5,548 bases of DNA. It comes from Rhodocyclaceae bacterium (GTDB lineage: Bacteria > Pseudomonadota > Gammaproteobacteria > Burkholderiales > Rhodocyclaceae). The position numbers and the translations under genes were made by a program. Positions 1 through 5,548 of this stretch are shown here, in pieces. The stretch is from positions 1 to 5,548 of the forward strand of contig JAFSWK010000198.1 in assembly GCA_017444505.1 (NCBI GenBank). Reading direction: 5' to 3'. Numbering within the stretch: the first letter of the stretch is position 1; every line of letters starts with the position of its first letter. Below the pieces are notes generated by a model. The model was not told where the DNA came from, searched no databases, and saw only the letters and a program-made list of their open reading frames with translations.

Positions 1-1594
1 AGTAGCGGGCGCGCTCATCGACCATGGTCGCCGCGTCCGGGCAGGCGTAGCGCAGGAAATACCAGGAAGATTCGACGAAGGTATCGAGCGTGTCGGTCTC
101 GCGCCGCGCCGGTTTGCCGCAGCGCGGGCAGGTGCATTCGTAAAACTCGGGCATTTTCGCCAGCGGCGAGCCGCGTCCGGTGAGTTCGACGTTTTCCGGC
201 AGGCGCACGGGCAAGTCTTTGTCCGGCACGGGCACATCGCCGCAGTCGTCGCAGTGACTCACCGGAATCGGGCAACCCCAGTAACGCTGGCGGGAAATGC
301 CCCAGTCGCGCAGGCGGAATTGCACCTTTTTCTCGCCCAGCCCTTTCGCGGCCAGGTCTGCGGCGATGGCGTCGATGGCTTCCGCGTGCGCCAGCCCGTC
401 GTATTTGCCCGAATGCACGCAGCGGACGTTTTCCTTGTCGGCATACCACGGCTGCCAGGCGTCGGTGCTGAACGTCTCTCCGTCTTTGGCGATGACCTGA
501 CGGATGGGCAGGTTGTATTTTTTGGCGAAGGCAAAGTCGCGCTCGTCATGCGCCGGTACGGCCATCACCGCGCCTTCGCCATAGCCCATCAGCACGTAGT
601 TGCCTACCCAGACGGGTACGGGTTCGCCGGTCAGCGGGTGGCGGACGAAAAGCCCGGTGGCCACGCCTTTCTTTTCCATCGTTTCCATGTCCGCCTCGGC
701 CACGCTGCCTTGCCGACATTCTTCGATGAAGGCGGCCAGTTGCGGGTTGCTTTTCGCGGCGTGCAGCGCCAGCGGGTGCTCTGCGGCGACGGCGACAAAG
801 GTCGCGCCCATGATGGTGTCGGCGCGGGTGGTGAACACCCACAGTTGACCGGCTTCGCCGTCGAGTTCATACGGGAAGGCAAAGCGCACGCCTTCGCTTT
901 TGCCAATCCAGTTTTTCTGCATCGTGCGCACCTGCTGCGGCCAGCCGGGCAGTTCGTCCAGCGCCGCGAGCAGTTCTTCGGCGTAGGCGGTAATCTTCAT
1001 GTAATACATGGCGATTTCGCGCTTTTCGACAAGCGCGCCCGAACGCCAGCCGCGCCCTTCAATCACCTGTTCGTTGGCCAGCACGGTTTCATCAACCGGG
1101 TCCCAGTTGACCACGCCCTTTTTCTTGTAAATCAGCCCTTTTTCCAGCAGGCGGGTAAACAGCCACTGTTCGTGGCGGTAGTAGTCGGCATCGCAGGTGG
1201 CGATTTCGCGCGACCAGTCGAGCGCAAAGCCCAGCCGTTGCAACTGGCCTTTCATGTAGGCGATGTTTTCGCGCGTCCATTTCGCCGGTGCGACGTTATG
1301 CTGGATGGCGGCGTTTTCGGCGGGCATCCCGAAGGCGTCCCAGCCCATTGGTTGCAGCACGTTGTAGCCGCGCATCCGGCGCGAGCGGGCGAGCACGTCG
1401 CCAATCGTGTAGTTGCGCACGTGTCCCATGTGCAGCTTGCCCGAAGGGTAGGGCAGCATGGAAAGGCAGTAGTACTTCGGGCGCGTGCTGTCTTCGCGCA
1501 CGGCAAAGGTATGGTGCTCGCGCCAGTGGGTTTGGGCGCGGGCTTCCAGGGTGGCGGGGTCGTATTTCTGGTCGGCTTGGTGGGTGGAAGTCAT
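1..1594 (-). CDS. leuS: Leucyl-tRNA synthetase, bacterial type, N-terminal part (gene runs off the left edge)
   Basis: Cytoplasmic class I aminoacyl-tRNA synthetase that charges tRNA-Leu with leucine using ATP. From the ATG at 1594 there are 531 uninterrupted codons, about 60% of the usual 860-880 residues. The class I HIGH signature reads HMGH (residues 55-58), after the typical LPYPSGKL segment. The CP1 editing domain is present: the threonine-rich TTRADT motif lies at residues 255-260, and the AHDERD segment carries the conserved editing aspartate at residue 350. Two Cys-x2-Cys pairs (C448/C451 and C489/C492) flank the GSPLAKMPEFYE stretch and probably bind zinc. E. coli LeuS lacks these cysteines, whereas the Neisseria and Burkholderia enzymes, as I recall them, have them. 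The KMSKS loop and tRNA-binding C-terminus lie outside the window. No clear Shine-Dalgarno precedes the start, but no alternative start fits the family better. The gene lies 121 bp downstream of flgA on the same strand. Confidence 0.97.
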   Translation of the reverse strand, partial: MTSTHQADQKYDPATLEARAQTHWREHHTFAVREDSTRPKYYCLSMLPYPSGKLHMGHVRNYTIGDVLARSRRMRGYNVLQPMGWDAFGMPAENAAIQHNVAPAKWTRENIAYMKGQLQRLGFALDWSREIATCDADYYRHEQWLFTRLLEKGLIYKKKGVVNWDPVDETVLANEQVIEGRGWRSGALVEKREIAMYYMKITAYAEELLAALDELPGWPQQVRTMQKNWIGKSEGVRFAFPYELDGEAGQLWVFTTRADTIMGATFVAVAAEHPLALHAAKSNPQLAAFIEECRQGSVAEADMETMEKKGVATGLFVRHPLTGEPVPVWVGNYVLMGYGEGAVMAVPAHDERDFAFAKKYNLPIRQVIAKDGETFSTDAWQPWYADKENVRCVHSGKYDGLAHAEAIDAIAADLAAKGLGEKKVQFRLRDWGISRQRYWGCPIPVSHCDDCGDVPVPDKDLPVRLPENVELTGRGSPLAKMPEFYECTCPRCGKPARRETDTLDTFVESSWYFLRYACPDAATMVDERARY

Positions 1595-1632
1595 GACGGT
1601 TGTACGCAGGGCGTTTGGGGTAAAAGAACGCA

Positions 1633-1638
1633 ATTATC
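1633..1638 (-). promoter_or_regulatory. Candidate -10 element for leuS
   Basis: Read on the minus strand this is GATAAT, one mismatch from the sigma-70 -10 consensus. It lies about 38 bp upstream of the leuS ATG in the 121-bp flgA-leuS gap. No convincing -35 box stands 16-18 bp upstream: TTGCCG is present but about 25 bp away. This is weak evidence that leuS has its own promoter and does not depend on flgA transcription. No hairpin-plus-T-run terminator is visible after flgA in this gap. Confidence 0.3.
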
Positions 1639-1715
1639 GCGGATTCGCCGCCGCTGCGGTGGACGGCAACTGCGCGAACAGGGGAAAGGTGCGGACGAAG
1701 GGGGCGGCGGGCGGT

Positions 1716-2432
1716 TCAGAGTTCGACGACAACGGAACCATCGGGCTGCGCGATGCCGTTGACGGTGCGCCGGTTGTCCAGCAGCACGCGCACGCGATCG
1801 CCCGCACCGGCGCGGTGAATGGCCTTGCCTTCGGTGCTCACGGTGAAGGTGCGCTCTTGAATCAGCACGCTGACGCGCTGCCCGGCGCGGATGACCTCGG
1901 GCGTGACCAGCAGACTTTTGCGCAACGGTTTGCCCACGCCAGTGAGGTGGCGGGTTTGCTGGCCGATGATTTCCTCTTCATCCAGCAGGGTGTCGGCGGG
2001 CAGTTGCGTGATGTCGCCGCGCTGCATGGTGAGGTCAGAACCTCGGATGACGGTGCCGCTGGCCAGCGCACGGGCGCTCACCGGGTATTCGGCCAGCACT
2101 TCGACGCGCGCGCGCAGATAGAGCACCCACGGCGTCGGCGCGTTGCAGCGCACGCCCACGCTGGTGCGCCCCCAGGCGCGGGTATTGCTGGGCAAAAAGG
2201 CTTCCAGCGCAGCGCAGGCAGGCTGGCGTTTGGCGGGGTCAGGCGGGAAAACGGTGATGCGCACTTCGCCGGGCAGACCATTGGTTTCTTGTTCCAGCAG
2301 CGCGTGGGCGGCCTCTTGCACCGGCTGCGGCGCTTGATAGGCGGCCAGCGCGGTGCTGGCAAATACGCCCAGCGCCAGCGCGGCAGCGGGGCGTAACAAT
2401 CGGCGGACGAGGGCGAAGGCGGGCGTGTTCAT
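1716..2432 (-). CDS. flgA: Flagellar basal body P-ring formation chaperone FlgA
   Basis: Periplasmic chaperone that helps FlgI subunits assemble into the P-ring around the flagellar rod. The 238-residue product starts with a Sec signal peptide: Arg residues at 10, 11 and 14, an Ala/Leu-rich hydrophobic core, and a likely cleavage after Ala30 (TALA/AY). An N-terminal domain follows with two cysteines (C73 and C96) placed as in family members and possibly disulfide-bonded. The C-terminal SAF/ChapFlgA-type region (about residues 110-238) shows family wording such as LASGTVIRGSDL, VGKPLRKSLLV and the closing GDRVRVLLDNRRTVNGIAQPDGSVVVEL pattern, abbreviated here as G-D-R-V and V-N-G-I. The frame is open upstream to an ATG at 2579. 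I chose the ATG at 2432 because the signal peptide begins there, although no Shine-Dalgarno is evident. The gene diverges from flgB. The neighbouring flgM/flgN pair often found beside flgA is not here; leuS follows instead. Confidence 0.93.
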   Translation of the reverse strand: MNTPAFALVRRLLRPAAALALGVFASTALAAYQAPQPVQEAAHALLEQETNGLPGEVRITVFPPDPAKRQPACAALEAFLPSNTRAWGRTSVGVRCNAPTPWVLYLRARVEVLAEYPVSARALASGTVIRGSDLTMQRGDITQLPADTLLDEEEIIGQQTRHLTGVGKPLRKSLLVTPEVIRAGQRVSVLIQERTFTVSTEGKAIHRAGAGDRVRVLLDNRRTVNGIAQPDGSVVVEL

Positions 2433-2482
2433 GCCCGCAGGGTACCGCAAAACGGCAGCGGCAGGCAGCCTTGCCGCCCGCA

Positions 2483-2499
2483 CCGGCAAAGTTTGCCGG
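2483..2499. promoter_or_regulatory. Perfect 17-bp palindrome, candidate activator-binding site between flgA and flgB
   Basis: Two 8-bp arms, CCGGCAAA and TTTGCCGG, match perfectly around a single central G. The element lies in the divergent flgA-flgB region, with its centre about 109 bp upstream of the start site implied by the flgB -24/-12 element. That is a usual distance for an enhancer-binding protein site. Each arm contains CGGCAA, which resembles the core I recall for FlrC/FlbD-family flagellar activators; this is from memory and unchecked. Another TTGCCG half-site lies at 2471-2476. With a one-base centre it suits a dimeric protein site better than an RNA hairpin, and no T-run follows it. 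A repressor or a dual regulator of flgA and flgB is also possible. Confidence 0.5.
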
Positions 2500-2573
2500 A
2501 AACGGAGGAATTGGCCGCAAAAACGGGGTGTGTTCGGGCAATGGTCTGGACAGGCGCGGGCATAGTATGCGTG

Positions 2574-2590
2574 TGGCATGGAACGTGCAT
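2574..2590 (+). promoter_or_regulatory. Candidate sigma-54 (-24/-12) promoter for flgB
   Basis: The element reads TGGCATG, then four bases, then GTGCAT. GG (2575-2576) and GC (2587-2588) have exactly the spacing of the RpoN consensus TGGCACG-N4-TTGC, with two mismatches (C to T, and the first T to G). The implied start is near 2600, giving a leader of about 44 nt before the flgB ATG. A similar element before flgD supports it. No sigma-70 pair with acceptable spacing was found nearby: a TGGACA at 2547-2552 has no partner -10. Confidence 0.6.
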
Positions 2591-2631
2591 AGAAGGAATG
2601 GGCGGCTGCGTCCGCAAACCATACAGCTCAA

Positions 2632-2638
2632 GAGGTGA
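2632..2638 (+). promoter_or_regulatory. Ribosome binding site that fixes the flgB start
   Basis: GAGGTGA, five bases before the ATG at 2644. It overlaps an in-frame GTG at 2635, which would otherwise extend the protein by three residues, so the ATG is the better start. The same heptamer precedes flgC (3086-3092, spacer 4) and flgD (3576-3582, spacer 6). Confidence 0.8.
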
Positions 2639-2643
2639 CCAAA

Positions 2644-3054
2644 ATGCGTGCCCTGATGGATCAAGCAACTGCGTTTCAGCAAAACGCGCTGAACGTACAA
2701 AGTTACCGCCAGGAAATTCTGGCCTCAAACATCGCCAACGCCGACACCCCGCACTACAAGGCGAAAGACATTGATTTTCGCAGCGCCCTGCGCGGCGTGC
2801 TCGACCGCCAGCAGTTTGGCCCGCTGGCGATGCGCCGCACTTCGTCGCGCCATCTCGCGGGCGAGTATGAACCCGCCGGTCTGGAAGCCTACACCGGCTA
2901 TCGCAACGAATGGCAGGCGAGCATTGACGGCAACACCGTGGAAATGGACGTGGAACGTGCCGCTTTCGCGGAAAACTCCATCCACTATCAGGCCAGCGTG
3001 CGCTTCATCAACAGCCTGCTGCAAGGCATGGGGCGCGCCATCAACGGCCAGTGA
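2644..3054 (+). CDS. flgB: Flagellar basal-body proximal rod protein FlgB
   Basis: Structural subunit of the proximal rod, exported by the flagellar type III system and assembled in the periplasm next to the MS ring. The 136-residue product is full length for the family. The N-terminal amphipathic helix (FQQNALNVQSYRQEILA, residues 11-27) leads into the rod signature ASNIANADTPHYKAKDIDF (27-45). The C-terminal half holds the pattern DGNTVEMDVERAAFAEN (95-111) followed by the coiled HYQASVRFINSLL segment (114-126), typical of rod and hook proteins that pack their N- and C-terminal helices together. It is the first gene of the plus-strand group, behind a -24/-12 promoter candidate, and flgC starts 42 bp after its stop. 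Nothing is missing or disrupted. Confidence 0.96.
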   Translation: MRALMDQATAFQQNALNVQSYRQEILASNIANADTPHYKAKDIDFRSALRGVLDRQQFGPLAMRRTSSRHLAGEYEPAGLEAYTGYRNEWQASIDGNTVEMDVERAAFAENSIHYQASVRFINSLLQGMGRAINGQ

Positions 3055-3096
3055 TGCATGTTCGCATTCGTGATTCAGACCGCATGAGGTGACAAA

Positions 3097-3513
3097 ATGA
3101 GCAGCATGTTCAACATCTTCGCCATTTCCGGCTCGGCGCTCACGGCGCAGTCGGTGCGGCTGAACACCACGGCTTCCAACATGGCCAACGCCGACAGCGT
3201 GATTGATTCCACCGGCGAACCCTACCGCGCCAAAGAAGTCGTCTTTCAGGCCACGCCCGTACTCGGCGGCGGCAAGGATACCAAGGGCGTGATTGTCAGC
3301 CAGATTGTGGACAGTGCCGCCCCGTTGCGGCTGGAATACAACCCGAACAGTCCGGCGGCGGACGAAAACGGCTACGTCGCCATGCCCAACGTCGATGTGG
3401 TCGAAGAAATGGTCAACATGATTTCGGCCTCACGCTCGTATCAGAACAACACCGAAGTGATGAACACCGCCAAACAGCTCTTGCAGCAGACGCTGAGCAT
3501 CGGGGCACAATAA
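3097..3513 (+). CDS. flgC: Flagellar basal-body proximal rod protein FlgC
   Basis: Second proximal rod subunit, partner of FlgB. The 138-residue product is close to the ~134 residues of the enteric protein. The N-terminus (MFNIFAISGSALTAQSVRL, from residue 4) leads into the rod motif TASNMANADS (25-34) and the EPYRAKEVVFQ segment (41-51). The FlgC hallmark YNPNSPAADENGYVAMPNVD spans residues 81-100 and is followed by the C-terminal helix VEEMVNMISASRSYQNNTEV (102-121). The start is supported by a GAGGTGA site four bases upstream. The 75-bp gap after its stop carries a strong -24/-12 promoter candidate, so flgC may close a flgBC unit as well as read through into flgD. Confidence 0.96.
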   Translation: MSSMFNIFAISGSALTAQSVRLNTTASNMANADSVIDSTGEPYRAKEVVFQATPVLGGGKDTKGVIVSQIVDSAAPLRLEYNPNSPAADENGYVAMPNVDVVEEMVNMISASRSYQNNTEVMNTAKQLLQQTLSIGAQ

Positions 3514-3523
3514 ACGTGACTTC

Positions 3524-3540
3524 TGGCACACTTTTTGCAT
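3524..3540 (+). promoter_or_regulatory. Strong sigma-54 (-24/-12) promoter candidate upstream of flgD
   Basis: The element reads TGGCACA, then CTTT, then TTGCAT. It matches the RpoN consensus TGGCACG-N4-TTGC at every position except the last base of the first block. GG (3525-3526) and GC (3537-3538) are correctly spaced. It lies wholly in the 75-bp flgC-flgD gap, so codon use cannot explain it. The implied start is near 3550, about 39 nt before the flgD ATG. No palindrome matching the one at 2483-2499 was seen near it. Confidence 0.78.
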
Positions 3541-3588
3541 AATTCCGGGCGTAGGCCGCCAGGCCGTCACGCAACGAGGTGAACGAAA

Positions 3589-4278
3589 ATGACTACGACC
3601 AGCAACGTGAACAGCGCCGACCATCTGTACGATCTGCGCACAGACAATCAGGTGAAAAGCGCGGCCAAAAGCGCCGTCGAGGAGATGCAGTCGCGCTTCA
3701 TGACGCTGCTCACCGCCCAGCTCAAAAACCAGGACCCGATGAATCCGCTGGACAACGCCGAGATGACTTCGCAACTGGCGCAGATGAGCACCGTCGAAGG
3801 CATCGAACGGCTCAATTCCATGTTCCAGAAATTTGTCGATGCGCAGATTCAATCGCAGATTGACACGCTGAGCCTGCAAGCAGTGAATCTGGTTGGCCAC
3901 GGCGCGCTGGTCGCGGGCGACAACCTCACCCTGACGGACGAAGGCGGCGTGGCGGGCTTCCGGCTCGATGGCAGTGCCGACAGCGTCACCATCACCATCA
4001 AGGATGCCAATGGGCGCGCCGTGCGCACCATGGATTTGGGCAGCCAGTCCGCAGGCGTGCAAAACTTTGTCTGGGACGGCATGAACGATGCGGGCGAAAA
4101 AGCCGAAAACGGCAACTACCGCATCTCCGTTTCCGCCCAGAAAGAGGGCGAAGCGGTGAATGTTTCGGCGCTTCAGTTCGGCATGGTGACCGCCCTGACC
4201 CGTACCAGCGAAGGCAGTCTGTTGCAGGTTGGCAGTCTTGGCAACTTTACGGTGGATGAAATCTGGCAGGTGCTCTGA
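3589..4278 (+). CDS. flgD: Flagellar hook assembly (hook-capping) protein FlgD
   Basis: Scaffold that caps the tip of the growing hook and lets FlgE subunits fold in place; it is discarded when the hook is complete. The 229-residue product is normal for the family (about 220-235). The N-terminal capping motif is clear: FMTLLTAQLKNQDPMNPLDN (residues 37-56), continuing as SQLAQMSTVEGIERLN (61-76). The second half holds the Tudor-like and FlgD Ig-like parts. LVGHGALV is at 101-108. The Ig-like strand pattern runs VTITIKDANGRAVRTMDLG (133-151), FVWDGMNDAGEKAENGNYRI (160-179), and the Tudor part closes at VGSLGNFTVDEIWQVL (214-229). The start has a GAGGTGA site with a six-base spacer. flgE follows after 48 bp and is probably co-transcribed. 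Confidence 0.96.
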   Translation: MTTTSNVNSADHLYDLRTDNQVKSAAKSAVEEMQSRFMTLLTAQLKNQDPMNPLDNAEMTSQLAQMSTVEGIERLNSMFQKFVDAQIQSQIDTLSLQAVNLVGHGALVAGDNLTLTDEGGVAGFRLDGSADSVTITIKDANGRAVRTMDLGSQSAGVQNFVWDGMNDAGEKAENGNYRISVSAQKEGEAVNVSALQFGMVTALTRTSEGSLLQVGSLGNFTVDEIWQVL

Positions 4279-4326
4279 GCCGGTTTCCTCTTCTTCCCCA
4301 ATATTTGACGAATCACAGGTGCAATC

Positions 4327-5548
4327 ATGGGCTTCCAACAAGGTATCAGCGGTCTGAACGTCTCTGCCGCGGCGATTGACATCACCTCGAACAACATTGC
4401 CAACGTGCAGACGGTCGGCTTCAAACGCTCGGACGGCATTTTTGCCGACATGTATTCTTCCGCCGTATATGGCGGCTCGCCGCGCAACAACGTCGGCTAC
4501 GGCGCTTCGGTGGCGGAAGTACGGCAGGATTTCAAGCAAGGCGTCACTTCCCAGTCCAACAACCCGCTGGACTTGGCCATCAACGGCAACGGCTTCTTTC
4601 AGGTGCAACTGGCCAATGGCTCCAAAGCCTATACCCGCAACGGCCAATTCACGCTGGACAAGGATGGCTACGTGGAAAACGCGCAGCACAACCACTTGCT
4701 GGGCTATCCGGCGATTACGCAAGGCGTGGGCGCGACCAAGGTAATTTACGGCGGCGACCCGCAGGAGCTGATTGTGGATATTCACTCGGTGGTCGAAGCG
4801 ACGGCCACCACCGAGGCATACATCGAAATGAACCTCGGCTCTTCCGAACTTGCGCCGGGCGACCAAACCCCGCCGGGCGAAGACATCACGAACTATCTCG
4901 GCGTCGGTGCGGGCGTTGCGCCGTATCCGCCGGTCGATTCCTACAACGGTCAGGAACTGATGAAGGTCTATGACTCGATGGGCAACGAAATCAACATGCA
5001 CCTCTACTTTGTGCGCCAGCCGGGGCTGAACCCGATGTCGCCCAACTGGGATGTGTATGTGCGCATGGAGACGGATATCGACACCACGGCCACGCCGCCT
5101 CATCCTGACGTGCCGATGACGCATCTGGGCACGCTGACCTTTGATACCTCTGGCCGTTTCGACAACTTCGCGCCCGCCGCCGGTATCACCTCCAACTCGC
5201 CGGGGCACGCCCTGCTGGAGCGTGCGGGCACAGACCTGAAAACCGGCGCGGAAGACCTGGCCATCGACATCGACTTCCACGGTTTCACCCAGTTCGGCCA
5301 GAAAACCAGCCCCTACAAGCACACCCAGAACGGCTACACCTCCGGGCGCTATGCCAAGCTGAATGTTTCCGACGAAGGCATCATCGAAGCCGAATATACC
5401 AACGGCAAACGGGTGCCCATCGGCCAGGTGGCACTGGCGGTCTTTACCAACCCGCACGATCTGGAGCGCATTGGCGACAACCTCTTTGCGGAAACCTATG
5501 CTTCCGGCCAGCCGGCGCTGGGCAAACCGACCAGCGGCATGTTCGGCA
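4327..5548 (+). CDS. flgE: Flagellar hook protein FlgE (3' end cut by the window)
   Basis: Main subunit of the flagellar hook, the flexible joint between rod and filament, exported by the flagellar type III system. 407 residues are visible and the frame is still open. The N-terminal signature MGFQQGISGLNVSAAAIDIT continues as SNNIANVQTVGFK (21-33), which fits FlgE better than FlgF or FlgG. The D1 core follows: NNPLDLAINGNGFFQV (78-93) and YTRNGQFTLDKDGYVEN (102-118). The middle region is variable and rich in Pro and Gly. The returning C-terminal segment has YTNGKRVPIGQVALAVF (357-373), then NPHDLERIGDNLFAETYASG (375-394). The missing C-terminal helix is usually some 50 residues, so I infer a full length near 455-465, longer than the ~403-residue enteric hook protein. 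A weak AGGTG ribosome site (4317-4321) precedes the ATG by five bases. No promoter is visible in the gap after flgD. Confidence 0.95.
   Translation, partial: MGFQQGISGLNVSAAAIDITSNNIANVQTVGFKRSDGIFADMYSSAVYGGSPRNNVGYGASVAEVRQDFKQGVTSQSNNPLDLAINGNGFFQVQLANGSKAYTRNGQFTLDKDGYVENAQHNHLLGYPAITQGVGATKVIYGGDPQELIVDIHSVVEATATTEAYIEMNLGSSELAPGDQTPPGEDITNYLGVGAGVAPYPPVDSYNGQELMKVYDSMGNEINMHLYFVRQPGLNPMSPNWDVYVRMETDIDTTATPPHPDVPMTHLGTLTFDTSGRFDNFAPAAGITSNSPGHALLERAGTDLKTGAEDLAIDIDFHGFTQFGQKTSPYKHTQNGYTSGRYAKLNVSDEGIIEAEYTNGKRVPIGQVALAVFTNPHDLERIGDNLFAETYASGQPALGKPTSGMFG

Noticed and set aside
254..1762. 502-codon open frame on the plus strand
   Set aside because: It is antisense to leuS over most of its length and in register with its codons. 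The translation has no recognisable domain, whereas the minus-strand product is an unmistakable LeuS. Long antisense frames are common opposite GC-rich genes.
1485..2396. 303-codon open frame on the plus strand
   Set aside because: It runs antisense across the leuS start, the gap and flgA. The flgA product on the other strand has a signal peptide and family motifs; this one has none.
2458..2477. Inverted repeat GCGGCA / TGCCGC with an 8-base loop, considered as a terminator or attenuator in the flgA leader
   Set aside because: The stem is only six pairs, no T-run follows on either strand, and such GC-rich repeats are expected in this composition. One arm overlaps the TTGCCG half-site, which is noted with the palindrome.
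2547..2568. Possible sigma-70 promoter for flgB (TGGACA with TAGTAT)
   Set aside because: The two boxes are only 10 bp apart, too close for a sigma-70 promoter.
2433..2579. Upstream extension of flgA to the ATG at 2579
   Set aside because: The extra 49 residues would precede the signal peptide, which begins at the ATG at 2432, and would run through the palindrome and other likely regulatory sequence.
4279..4326. Searched for a promoter or terminator between flgD and flgE
   Set aside because: No -24/-12 element, sigma-70 or sigma-28-like pair, or hairpin was seen in the 48 bp, so flgE is taken as co-transcribed with flgD.
3430..5457. 675-codon open frame on the minus strand
   Set aside because: It lies opposite the end of flgC, all of flgD and most of flgE, crosses two intergenic gaps, and gives a His/Arg/Val-rich product without family features. 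It is best read as an antisense shadow.

Overview
The window is an ordinary proteobacterial chromosomal segment of roughly 60% GC (judged by eye). It joins a housekeeping gene to the start of a flagellar rod-hook locus. The protein sequences look most like Betaproteobacteria. The leucyl-tRNA synthetase carries the Cys-x2-Cys pairs and internal wording I associate with Neisseria and Burkholderia enzymes, and flgA is divergent from flgBCDE. A gammaproteobacterium cannot be excluded from sequence alone.

Layout. Positions 1-1594 (minus strand) hold the N-terminal ~60% of leuS, which runs off the left edge. After a 121-bp gap lies flgA (1716-2432, minus), the periplasmic chaperone for P-ring assembly. 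A 211-bp divergent region (2433-2643) follows, with a perfect 17-bp palindrome and a -24/-12 (sigma-54 type) promoter candidate facing right. Then come flgB (2644-3054), flgC (3097-3513), flgD (3589-4278) and a 3'-truncated flgE (from 4327), all on the plus strand with gaps of 42, 75 and 48 bp. A second, stronger -24/-12 promoter candidate sits in the flgC-flgD gap. No stretch longer than about 210 bp lacks a gene.

How the genes work together. FlgB and FlgC build the proximal rod. FlgD caps the growing hook, and FlgE is the hook subunit. FlgA acts in the periplasm on P-ring subunits, whose gene (flgI) is outside the window. The two -24/-12 elements suggest that rod and hook genes are transcribed by RpoN with an enhancer-binding activator, as in Pseudomonas and Vibrio, rather than by FlhDC alone. 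The internal element implies that flgDE can be expressed separately from flgBC.

I found no RNA genes, CRISPR arrays, mobile elements or convincing terminators. I see no sign of a new biological system. The points most worth following up are regulatory.
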